From positions 1 through 8,797 of the forward strand of contig JAODGP010000036.1 in NCBI GenBank assembly GCA_025464345.1: 8,797 nt of DNA, given 5' to 3'. Shown piece after piece: positions 1 to 6,124 of the stretch; position 1 is the stretch's first letter; every line of letters begins with the position of its first letter. A model generated the notes under the pieces. It was not told the origin of the DNA. It made no database searches and worked only from the letters and a program-made list of their open reading frames with translations. Position numbers and translations under genes: made by a program. Source of the stretch: Methanosarcinales archaeon. Its GTDB lineage: Archaea > Halobacteriota > Syntropharchaeia > Alkanophagales > Methanospirareceae.

Positions 1-20
1 AAGGTGCTCAACCTTTTTAT
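1..20 (+). terminator. Possible hairpin-plus-T-run terminator at window edge
   Basis: AAGGT and ACCTT form a 5-bp stem with a 5-nt loop, followed by a run of T. This resembles a terminator for a plus-strand transcript arriving from left of the window, convergent with the PGK operon. The stem is short and the upstream gene is not visible. On the minus strand the same bases read as an A/T-rich stretch that could also be a TATA-like element for a gene further left. Confidence 0.25.
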
Positions 21-34
21 ACTTTCCCTTTCCA

Positions 35-1306
35 TCACATGGTATTACCGATCTGTGCGGCAAACGGCTTCTTATCTGCTGCTTGCACGGCATTAGCGAG
101 CCTGGCATGCGATTTGCGCATCCTCAGTACATCCAGCCCAGGCAATGGCTTCCCTGCAAGATACATCAACAGTGCACCTCCAGCCAGACTGACATATCCT
201 CTTTCACACACCATCCGCTCCTCTATCATATCCAGTACCGATGTGGTATGCCCACCACCGATGAGATGGAAAGCATCAGCCGCAATGATAGCTTTTAATA
301 GCACTTTTGTACCTTCTGCGAACTGCTTATTCTCGCACATGCCCGCAGGTCCTTTCATTATCACCGTACCAGCATTCATTATTATCTCGCTGTATATCCT
401 GCAGGTTTCTTCACCGATGTCCAGCGCATGCTGACCCGGTGCCAGTGCACGTACATCCAGTTCCTCACGTTTACCCCCTATCTCCACTGCCACATCCACT
501 GGATACAATATCTTGCGCGAGAGCATGAGCCTCTTCGCACGCTTCAAACCAGCAAGATACTTCTTCTTCTGCTCTTCCTCCATTACTGCCGCGCCATCTG
601 CATACATGAAGATATTACCAATAACGCCCGTGGTCAGTATAACATCGGCTTTACCAGCACGCAAAACGAACGCCATCGCATCAAGCACGTCATCCAGCTT
701 CGAACCTCCAAGTATGTATACAACCGGGCGCTCAGCATGCGCCTCTTCCAGCGCCGTCAGCTCCTTCTCCATCTGTCTGCCCACATACGATTCCAGCACC
801 TTCGGGAAGCCGACAATCGAGGCATGTGCACGATGAGCAACGGAGAAAGCGTCATTTATGAAATAGTCCGCATGGGCTGCGAGCGTACGTACGAGATGCG
901 ACCTGGAATGCCTCTCAGGTGTTCGCTTAAGTGTCTCCTCATGATCCATACGCACGTTCTCAAGTAATATAGCTTCTCCATCTCTTAGCGCTTTTAGCGC
1001 GTTCACCGCTACTTCGCCCGTTATGTCCGGCACATAACGGATATCCACAAATCGCCGTAGCAATCGCGCATGCTGCTCCAGCGGCAGGAAATCCGGTTTA
1101 CCCTGCCTGCCCTGATGGGCGATAGCAACAACACGCGCATCCCTCGACTGCAATTCCCTTATTGTATCAGCATGCCGTACTATACGCTCATTCAACTTCA
1201 CTTCGCCCTCAATCACAGCGGAATTCACATCAATCCGCAGCAGTACCGTCTTACCACCTGCGTCAAACTCATCCATCAGCCGGAAATCTTCCAGTTTATA
1301 TGTCAT
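35..1306 (-). CDS. pgk: Phosphoglycerate kinase, archaeal type
   Basis: Interconverts 3-phosphoglycerate + ATP and 1,3-bisphosphoglycerate + ADP in the cytosol, the reversible kinase step of glycolysis/gluconeogenesis. The 423-aa length is near the usual archaeal size. Visible motifs in order: LRIDVN (23-28, substrate Asp26/Asn28), HQGRQG (64-69), LLENVRM (114-120), NDAFSVAHR (151-159), GGSKLDD (200-206, nucleotide-side Lys203), GPAGMCE (319-325), GGGHTTS (350-356) and a C-terminal GG..L.YL.GK.LPG segment near 376-390. All expected N- and C-domain landmarks are present, so it should be active. The ATG is set by AAGGAGGGAG, which overlaps the stop of the glycosyltransferase gene 12 nt upstream. 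It is the last gene of the sugar-nucleotide/glycosyltransferase operon. In an autotrophic or acetyl-CoA-fed archaeon it would run in the gluconeogenic direction (inference). Confidence 0.96.
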   Translation of the reverse strand: MTYKLEDFRLMDEFDAGGKTVLLRIDVNSAVIEGEVKLNERIVRHADTIRELQSRDARVVAIAHQGRQGKPDFLPLEQHARLLRRFVDIRYVPDITGEVAVNALKALRDGEAILLENVRMDHEETLKRTPERHSRSHLVRTLAAHADYFINDAFSVAHRAHASIVGFPKVLESYVGRQMEKELTALEEAHAERPVVYILGGSKLDDVLDAMAFVLRAGKADVILTTGVIGNIFMYADGAAVMEEEQKKKYLAGLKRAKRLMLSRKILYPVDVAVEIGGKREELDVRALAPGQHALDIGEETCRIYSEIIMNAGTVIMKGPAGMCENKQFAEGTKVLLKAIIAADAFHLIGGGHTTSVLDMIEERMVCERGYVSLAGGALLMYLAGKPLPGLDVLRMRKSHARLANAVQAADKKPFAAQIGNTM

Positions 1307-1318
1307 TTCTCTCCCTCC

Positions 1319-2482
1319 TTAAGACCTCAAAATCTCATCATACACGCTCACTGTCATCCTGGCTATGTTATCCCATGAGAACGCCTCGGCGGTCTTCCTG
1401 CCGTTCGAGCCCATCCATCGCCCATGCTCAAAATCGCTGAATACAGTCTTTATGCCCCACGCAATAGAACCCGGGTTATCATACACCTTAAGACCATTAA
1501 CATCATGCCATACATAGTCGAACCCGTTATGAGTCACCACGATTGGCTTACCGGCAGCCCATGCCTCCAGTGCTACAATCCCGAATGGCTCGTTACGTGA
1601 TGGTATGCATACCACATCAGTGGCTTTATAGCAGTTCACGAGTTCGTTCTCCGGTATGTAACCCAGGAAGCGGCATGCATGCTGCACACCAAGCTCCCAC
1701 GCACGATGCTCCAACCCGGGTCGCATATAGCCATCACCGACGAAGAAGAACTTTGCCGCGGGGAAGTCAGCCAGTACAGATGGTACAGCCTCCAGCAGTA
1801 AATCCGCACCCTTCTGGATCACCATTCTACCAACGAAGAGGCACGTGGGATCCCATACGCCGACATCATACCGCTTCTTCACATTCCGCCATGCGTCCAC
1901 CGAACCATTGAATTTGGCGAGTGAGACGCCGTTCGGTATCATTGCTATCTTCCAGTCATCAAAGTTGTATATCCACTTCGCTTCGTTCTTTATCGTCTCC
2001 GACGTCGTGATTATCTTATCCGCGAGGAACCCGCCGTACCATTCGAGATTCCTTATGTCGCGTGATTGCCCCTCATAGAAGACATTACCGCATCTGCCGT
2101 ATTCGGTCGAATGAAGCGTGAATACGATCTTTTTTGCACGTGCGTTCTTTATCTCCGCAAGTGCATTCACGGTCATCCAGTCATGCCCGTGAACGATATC
2201 GAACCTGCCGGAAACGTTCTCGGTCTGGAAGAAATGATAAGCAAACGAATGGCACATGTTATTCATCTCCTCCACGAAGTTCGGGTTCAGATCGAACGGG
2301 CAGCGATGATAATGCACTCCATCTATCACATCATACCACCGCTGGTTATGACCCATCCGTGTGAATACGTGCACCTCATTCCCCAGCCGGTGCAATGCCG
2401 CCGCAAGTTCTGTGACATGCGATGCCACGCCACCAACCGGTATGGAATGCAAAGATTCCCAGCTCAACAATGCTATTCTCAT
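1319..2482 (-). CDS. GT4-family (GT-B fold) glycosyltransferase
   Basis: Probably transfers a sugar from a nucleotide-sugar donor with retention of configuration; the acceptor is unknown. The 387-aa protein shows the two-domain GT-B layout. The N-terminal domain has a glycine motif PVGGVASHV (15-23) and HGHDW (98-102). The C-terminal domain begins near IPNGV (182-186), then has LFVGR..IQKG (215-225) and EPFGIVALE (298-306), the EX7E motif of GT4 enzymes (Glu298, Glu306). There is no signal peptide or membrane segment, so it is likely cytosolic. The start ATG overlaps the preceding gene's TGA as ATGA, indicating translational coupling; AAGGG touches the ATG directly, so the local RBS is poorly spaced. 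GT4 includes glycogen/trehalose-type synthases as well as lipid or S-layer glycan enzymes. The operon partners (nucleotidyltransferase, PGK) fit storage glucan or a cell-surface glycan, and I cannot separate these. Confidence 0.9.
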   Translation of the reverse strand: MRIALLSWESLHSIPVGGVASHVTELAAALHRLGNEVHVFTRMGHNQRWYDVIDGVHYHRCPFDLNPNFVEEMNNMCHSFAYHFFQTENVSGRFDIVHGHDWMTVNALAEIKNARAKKIVFTLHSTEYGRCGNVFYEGQSRDIRNLEWYGGFLADKIITTSETIKNEAKWIYNFDDWKIAMIPNGVSLAKFNGSVDAWRNVKKRYDVGVWDPTCLFVGRMVIQKGADLLLEAVPSVLADFPAAKFFFVGDGYMRPGLEHRAWELGVQHACRFLGYIPENELVNCYKATDVVCIPSRNEPFGIVALEAWAAGKPIVVTHNGFDYVWHDVNGLKVYDNPGSIAWGIKTVFSDFEHGRWMGSNGRKTAEAFSWDNIARMTVSVYDEILRS

Positions 2483-2802
2483 CCCTTATGATAGAACTCC
2501 ATCAGCTCCGTATATCGCTCGTTTATGATAGCCTTGAACGTATCGGGCGCCGCTCTGATTCGTTTCGCGGTCTCCTCATCACCAAGATACTCAATCCATG
2601 AAGCGAGCCAGTGCGCCTCGTTATCTGATAACGAATCAAGATTCTCCTTCAGTTCGGTCAGGTTCTTTATCGCCCTGCCATCGCCCATATAATAAGGATT
2701 CTTGCCCTCGGGCTCAAACAAAGAACTGGCAAGTTTTGTGAGGATCGCTCTCTTCTGCGCTATCTTCGTCATAGTCCTGCCCTTCTTCTTATTTATTGAC
2801 AT
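2479..2802 (-). CDS. Small stand-alone DUF5752-like protein
   Basis: A 107-aa protein of unknown function. After a basic N-terminus it reads YYMGDGRAIKNLTELKENL (37-55), then LASWIEYLGDEETAKRI (66-82), and it ends in a helical segment. The same order occurs at the C-terminus of the upstream nucleotidyltransferase: FYFNMRSGGR, NSVERFVEILKTV, FARWIREIFGDEQLA, then a helix ending ARIKEL. The small protein lacks about ten residues just before the xxxWI motif. I read both as copies of the archaeal DUF5752-type domain; the family name is from memory and not searched. The first ATG is chosen because GGAGGAGGTG lies 8 nt before it; the ATG at codon 11 has only a weak site. It overlaps the upstream gene by 10 nt and the glycosyltransferase by 4 nt, so its product is probably needed with both. 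It may be an accessory or regulatory subunit of them (inference). Confidence 0.8.
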   Translation of the reverse strand: MSINKKKGRTMTKIAQKRAILTKLASSLFEPEGKNPYYMGDGRAIKNLTELKENLDSLSDNEAHWLASWIEYLGDEETAKRIRAAPDTFKAIINERYTELMEFYHKG

Positions 2803-4181
2803 ATCATCGGCACCTCCTCCATTTTCAACTCTTTTATTCGCGCATCTATCACAGCAGCAAGTTCATTGCGTGTCATATATCGCAGCTCGTTTGCAAGCTG
2901 CTCATCACCGAAGATCTCTCGTATCCATCGGGCGAAATCATTCTGCCCGTCCCTGAGATGGTACTCAATTGACCTCTGATCAACGGTCTTCAGTATCTCC
3001 ACAAACCGCTCCACGCTGTTCGCAACCAGCCCGGTATGGACGATCCTGCCGCCACTGCGCATATTGAAGTAAAAAGCTTCTTCTTCTGGCACGGTGCGCA
3101 GCAGTTCGTGGCTGTTATTCGTACCATCGAGTTTAACGAACCTCTTTATTGTGGAATCAACCGTTGTGCGATGCGGTATGGATACGAAGGGCCATATTTT
3201 ACCGCCGCATACCTCCACGTTATCGCCGAGTTCACACCGTGCACCAATGATCGCCTGCTTAACAAGCGCGTTCCTGCCCATTATCGTCTTCTCGCCTATC
3301 ATACACTCTTCCAGGCACGAATTCCGCGCTACATACACATCCTCAAATAACACTGCATTTGGTCCCACTGAGCAACCCTCTTCCACAATCACACAGTCAC
3401 CGATCACCGCGGGTCCACGGATTCCAGAGCTGTTAATCTCTGTATTCGTACCAGCGAACACATCTCTATTCATCTTCCGGAGGAGCCATGCCATCGCGCT
3501 CATGTATCCCTCAGGCTGCCCGACATCAGCCCAGAAATTGGCTTCATCGAGCTGATAGCCCGCTATCTTACCCGCTAATTTCGCATGAATCACCGGGAAC
3601 AGGTCCCTGGCGAAATCGAACTCAGCGCCCTCCGGCACGTAATCCAGTGCAGATGGCTCCACGACGTATATGCCCGTGCTCGCGAGATTGGAGAAGCATT
3701 CATTACGCGATGGCTTCTCCCTGAATCGCTTTATGTAGCCATCTTCATCAAGCTCAGCTATACCATAATGCCAGGGCTCTTCCACCGGCGTTAATGCGAT
3801 TGTTATCATTGCACCCGTGTCATAATGGAACTCGACCATCGCTCGCAGGTCGGCATCCGTGATGTTATCGCCCTGAATAACGACGAAAGGCTCTCCCTCT
3901 TCGCCCAGTCCCGCATTCTTAACCGAGCCGGCGGTGCCCAGCGGGCGTGGCTCCAGCGGATAGGAGAGCCGCACATCTTCACGGTACTCCAGATGATCAA
4001 TGATCAACTGCCGGAGATATGTGGTCGTTATTACAATGTCGTTCAATCCGTACGAGACGAGATAGTCCACCACATGCTCGATAACTGGCTTATCCACCAG
4101 AGGAACCATCGGCTTCGGCTTCGTGAATGTGAGAGGGCGAAGCCGTGTTCCAAATCCCCCTGCCAGGATCACACTTTTCAT
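2793..4181 (-). CDS. Sugar-1-phosphate nucleotidyltransferase with beta-helix and C-terminal DUF5752-like domain
   Basis: Makes an NDP-sugar and pyrophosphate from a sugar 1-phosphate and an NTP, in the cytosol. The nucleotidyltransferase domain (1-235) has LAGGFGTRLRPLT (6-18), KPKPM (21-25), GDN (104-106, likely metal-binding Asp105), EKP (155-157) and WADVG (217-221, second metal Asp219). Residues about 253-345 are hexapeptide-like repeats of a left-handed beta-helix (e.g. GPAVIGDCVIVEEGCSVGP). Residues about 369-450 are an extra DUF5752-like domain, making the protein 462 aa, longer than simple pyrophosphorylases. The start is supported by GAGGTGAT 8 nt upstream. It is the first gene of the operon, preceded by its own TATA box. 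The exact base and sugar (glucose-1-P with UTP/dTTP, or mannose-1-P with GTP) cannot be told from the sequence; the archaeal GlmU-like and mannose-1-P guanylyltransferase-like groups look alike. Confidence 0.93.
   Translation of the reverse strand: MKSVILAGGFGTRLRPLTFTKPKPMVPLVDKPVIEHVVDYLVSYGLNDIVITTTYLRQLIIDHLEYREDVRLSYPLEPRPLGTAGSVKNAGLGEEGEPFVVIQGDNITDADLRAMVEFHYDTGAMITIALTPVEEPWHYGIAELDEDGYIKRFREKPSRNECFSNLASTGIYVVEPSALDYVPEGAEFDFARDLFPVIHAKLAGKIAGYQLDEANFWADVGQPEGYMSAMAWLLRKMNRDVFAGTNTEINSSGIRGPAVIGDCVIVEEGCSVGPNAVLFEDVYVARNSCLEECMIGEKTIMGRNALVKQAIIGARCELGDNVEVCGGKIWPFVSIPHRTTVDSTIKRFVKLDGTNNSHELLRTVPEEEAFYFNMRSGGRIVHTGLVANSVERFVEILKTVDQRSIEYHLRDGQNDFARWIREIFGDEQLANELRYMTRNELAAVIDARIKELKMEEVPMICQ
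2811..2820 (-). promoter_or_regulatory. Strong Shine-Dalgarno for the 107-aa gene
   Basis: Reads GGAGGAGGTG on the minus strand, 8 nt before the ATG ending at 2802, and lies inside the last codons of the nucleotidyltransferase. It decides the start of the small gene in favour of the first ATG over the one at codon 11. Confidence 0.8.
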
Positions 4182-4189
4182 ATCTTTTT

Positions 4190-4197
4190 ATCACCTC
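4190..4197 (-). promoter_or_regulatory. Shine-Dalgarno of the nucleotidyltransferase gene
   Basis: Reads GAGGTGAT on the minus strand, 8 nt from the ATG ending at 4181. This is near-perfect complementarity to the archaeal 16S rRNA 3' tail and fixes the start of the operon's first gene. Confidence 0.8.
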
Positions 4198-4256
4198 GAT
4201 AAGAAATCAAGTAGTGGCACTCTGAAATAATGATTTGAGAACGTATGATGATGGAT

Positions 4257-4265
4257 AATATAAAT
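4257..4265 (-). promoter_or_regulatory. TATA box of the nucleotidyltransferase-pgk operon
   Basis: Minus-strand TTTATATTA preceded by an A-run that could act as the BRE. With usual archaeal spacing, transcription would start near 4234, giving a leader of about 50 nt. The box lies in the same 154-nt gap as the divergent promoter of the RHH gene. The palindrome at 4292-4303 sits about 27 bp upstream of this box, a position more suited to activation or shared control than to simple blocking. Confidence 0.55.
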
Positions 4266-4281
4266 TTTTTCCTTATGGTAA

Positions 4282-4309
4282 TTATATTTAATATAGTGCT
4301 ATAATATTA
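4282..4309 (+). promoter_or_regulatory. TATA box plus palindromic operator of the RHH gene
   Basis: TTATATTTA (4282-4290) is a good TATA box for the plus-strand gene at 4336, predicting a start near 4313 and a leader of about 23 nt. It is followed at once by TATAG-TG-CTATA (4292-4303), an inverted repeat with 5-bp arms, then by TAATATTA (4302-4309). The block TATAGTGCTATAATAT recurs with one change upstream of the gene at 5319. A site between TATA box and transcription start is a classic repressor position in archaea. Binding by the encoded RHH protein is inference. Confidence 0.6.
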
Positions 4310-4335
4310 TTTACAATACTACTGAGTGAGATAAG

Positions 4336-5028
4336 ATGATACGGAAGAATATATCCTTATACGAGAGCGATATCAAGAAAATAGATAAGATAGTGGAGAA
4401 TCACGAAGGCAATCTCAGCGCGGCTATGCGCGAGATAATAGATTTTGTAGATTACATGCTCAGCAAGTTTGGCAGCTTCGAGGAGGCGAAGAAAATAGAG
4501 CGAAGGGCGAAAGGTGTGTGCTTACCTTATGGCATACTCGACTGGTTCCTCAGATATACTGATGCGTGTCTGCCTGATGAAGTTGCGGTCGAGAGTTTGG
4601 AGGAGATACACGCAGTGGAATCAGTGCGAGACCTCGCAGAGCTCGTTAGCATGTGTTTCCCGGTCGAGGTGAATATAAAAGCAGACAATGAACACAACCC
4701 TACTGTGGCGGAGGTGCGGGTGACCGGCGAGAGGATGCAGGCAGAATGCGTGGCGAAGTTCATAGCATGTTTCCTCGCGGAGAGCAGGGGTATGAGTGTG
4801 GATAGCCTGGTCAGGCATGGCTCTTCACTCACTCTCTGGATGAAGCTAACAGGTTTTGGCGAGGATAATTACAAGGACATCCGGGATAGTTTGCTGAAAT
4901 ACTTCGGTGCCCGGCACGTGATGATGCAGGAGATACTGGATAAGCCACGATTCTGGAATGCAATGATAAACGCCACTGCGGATTGGAGTGATGTGCAACG
5001 ATACAAATATCCGAAGATGTATCGCTGA
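4336..5028 (+). CDS. Ribbon-helix-helix transcription regulator with unknown C-terminal domain
   Basis: Residues 1-45 fit the ribbon-helix-helix fold: a short basic strand (MIRKNISL), helix A (about 9-23), a turn with EGN, and helix B (about 27-43). RHH proteins dimerise, insert the strand pair into the major groove and usually bind short palindromes. The remaining ~185 residues match no family I recognise. They appear alpha/beta, with a strand-rich part (VEVNIKAD, AEVRVTGE, about 110-131) and a helix AECVAKFIACFLAE (136-149), and may be a ligand- or signal-sensing and oligomerisation domain. Five cysteines (62, 78, 107, 138, 145) leave room for metal or redox sensing, which is speculative. 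No signal peptide or TM segment is visible. The ATG has only a weak GTGAG-like site and a short predicted leader. It is a single-gene unit divergent from the sugar/PGK operon. The palindrome in its own promoter suggests autoregulation. Confidence 0.8.
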   Translation: MIRKNISLYESDIKKIDKIVENHEGNLSAAMREIIDFVDYMLSKFGSFEEAKKIERRAKGVCLPYGILDWFLRYTDACLPDEVAVESLEEIHAVESVRDLAELVSMCFPVEVNIKADNEHNPTVAEVRVTGERMQAECVAKFIACFLAESRGMSVDSLVRHGSSLTLWMKLTGFGEDNYKDIRDSLLKYFGARHVMMQEILDKPRFWNAMINATADWSDVQRYKYPKMYR

Positions 5029-5254
5029 GCTCGCATGAAAGCGTGTGAGAGCGCTGGGCTGAGTTCGGTTACCAAAAATCAAAACGCCCGGTATCCCTGT
5101 GTGAAAGCAGAAATGCAATGCGCTTATCACCAGTAATAGTGGGTACAATGAAAATAGGGAACATAGAGAGTGTGTAACGTGGCATACTCAGCCAGTAACC
5201 GGTTGAAGCCACCGCAAGCCATGTAAGAAGCATGTAAATGATGAAGGACGCAAA
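5029..5254. other. Non-coding spacer between the RHH and thioredoxin-like genes
   Basis: Together with the following promoter and leader this forms a 290-nt gap. No convincing gene is visible. The only notable short ORF is 33 codons (5035-5136, plus strand), without an RBS and without a recognisable product. Small palindromes such as AACCGGTT (5197-5204) are present but do not build a convincing RNA fold. No terminator with a clear T-run follows the RHH gene. A 16-nt sequence at 5038-5053 recurs with two changes at 5303-5318, next to the following start codon. Confidence 0.5.
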
Positions 5255-5281
5255 TTTATAACTATAGTGCTATGATATATC
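5255..5281 (+). promoter_or_regulatory. TATA box plus shared operator of the thioredoxin-like gene
   Basis: TTTATAA (5255-5261) is followed by TATAG-TG-CTAT (5263-5273) and GATATATC (5274-5281). The predicted transcription start is near 5285, leaving a leader of about 34 nt. The 16-nt block starting at 5263 matches that at 4292 in 15 positions and holds the same place relative to the TATA box, which argues for a common regulator of the two genes. Confidence 0.6.
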
Positions 5282-5318
5282 GAATGAATACCTGAGCGTA
5301 TAAAAGCGTGTAAGGGCG

Positions 5319-5816
5319 ATGAGGTTGAGAGAGCTTGTATCAGAGCACAGGCGCGCATTTCGGGATAAAGTGGTCGAGATGTTCGCAGCTAAGTATAAGA
5401 TGAACAGGGAGCAGGTGCTTGCCGAGTACAACGAGGTGATAGAACGGTACATAGAAGAGAAGTATCGCGGTGTCGAATCGGCACTCGCCGCTATCATGAG
5501 CCATAACCGCCCGGTTGTGTTGAGTATTATACGCGATCCATGTGACGAGAATGTATGCCGGATATGCGAGCGAGACAAGCCCAATATAGAGCGGCTCAGG
5601 CAATTGTACGGTGACCGGATAGCATTCCTTGTGCTCTTCGATAGCAGTCCTGAAGCGGCGATATACCATATCATCCATCGTGAGGGTGAGAAACTGCTGC
5701 CTCTGTGTGCTGTCATCAGCGGTGATGGCGAACTGGTGAAATACTGGACTGGCAGACCCGTTACGGTTGACGAATATCGTGAGTATCTGGATCCGCTCTG
5801 TGAAGATAAGAGGTAA
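5319..5816 (+). CDS. Thioredoxin-like fold protein with N-terminal helical extension
   Basis: A 165-aa protein of no family I can name. Residues 1-60 look helical and charged. From residue 65 the order fits a thioredoxin fold: strand PVVLSII (65-71), CxxC as CRIC (80-83) at the start of a helix, strand IAFLVLF (101-107), helix, candidate cis-Pro128 in LLPLCAVI, strand with GDGELVKYW (135-143), and a final helix (150-158). The CxxC-to-Pro distance of 45 residues is close to that in thioredoxins. An extra Cys75 gives C-x4-C-x2-C; Cys130 and Cys161 are additional. A disulfide oxidoreductase or redox-sensing role is likely but unproven, and a metal-binding role for the three-Cys cluster is an alternative. 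No signal peptide or TM segment is seen. The ATG is the only Met/Val/Leu-type start after an in-frame stop at 5301, and its RBS (AAGGG) is weak. It shares an operator-like element with the RHH gene upstream. Confidence 0.75.
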   Translation: MRLRELVSEHRRAFRDKVVEMFAAKYKMNREQVLAEYNEVIERYIEEKYRGVESALAAIMSHNRPVVLSIIRDPCDENVCRICERDKPNIERLRQLYGDRIAFLVLFDSSPEAAIYHIIHREGEKLLPLCAVISGDGELVKYWTGRPVTVDEYREYLDPLCEDKR

Positions 5817-5828
5817 GCCTGGCTTTTA
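5815..5828 (+). terminator. Weak terminator candidate after the thioredoxin-like gene
   Basis: A short inverted repeat AAGC-CTG-GCTT overlapping the stop codon runs into TTTTAATT. The stem has only 4 bp, but archaeal termination needs mainly the T-run. It lies in the 47-nt gap between convergent genes. Confidence 0.3.
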
Positions 5829-5863
5829 ATTGACGATGCGAAGATGGGATTTTCTCTGGTGCA

Positions 5864-6118
5864 TTATAAGATACGCCAGGTTATAGTGACCAGGATAACG
5901 GCGATGGTCATCAGCAGTATCGCCAGGATAATCACCGCTTTCAATGCCCCCACATCGGTACCGAAGATGATCGGTATCGGTCCTATCATGACAATGCCAC
6001 CCCCTCTCACCTCGGTTCCGCCCGTGCGTGCGGCGTGATATACCATGCTTAGCAGACTCGCCATGATGAGCAGAATGCCGATGAGCACGAATACGAAGCC
6101 CAGGGTGATTAACTTCAT
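5864..6118 (-). CDS. DUF131 / TIGR00304-type small membrane protein
   Basis: An 84-aa archaeal membrane protein of unknown function. TM1 spans about residues 3-26. A glycine-rich loop GGGIVMIGPIPIIFGTD follows (39-55), which is the hallmark of this family, and TM2 spans about 58-81. The length is normal for the family. The ATG lies 6 nt after the dehydrogenase stop with a GAGG touching it, so it is translated as the last gene of the thiolase operon, probably by coupling. Its link to the CoA enzymes may only be chromosomal; the family is found in many archaeal contexts. Family assignment is from the motif as remembered. Confidence 0.85.
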   Translation of the reverse strand: MKLITLGFVFVLIGILLIMASLLSMVYHAARTGGTEVRGGGIVMIGPIPIIFGTDVGALKAVIILAILLMTIAVILVTITWRIL

Positions 6119-6124
6119 CCTCTA

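Noticed and set aside
428..967. Long plus-strand ORF (179 codons) opposite pgk
   Set aside because: Fully antisense to a gene with all phosphoglycerate kinase motifs; composition is that of a shadow frame with no recognisable domain.
3825..4202. Plus-strand ORF (125 codons) opposite the nucleotidyltransferase
   Set aside because: Antisense to the conserved catalytic domain, no ribosome binding site or family resemblance.
4204..4236. Leader hairpin or riboswitch before the nucleotidyltransferase (AAATCA/TGATTT)
   Set aside because: Only six base pairs around a 21-nt loop in AT-rich sequence; no known riboswitch core seen.
5035..5136. 33-codon plus-strand ORF after the RHH gene
   Set aside because: No ribosome binding site, no recognisable protein features, and its length is expected by chance.
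5238..5294. C/D-box sRNA-like pattern (ATGATGA then CTGA)
   Set aside because: No D'/C' boxes lie between them, and the stretch is occupied by the TATA box and operator of the thioredoxin-like gene.
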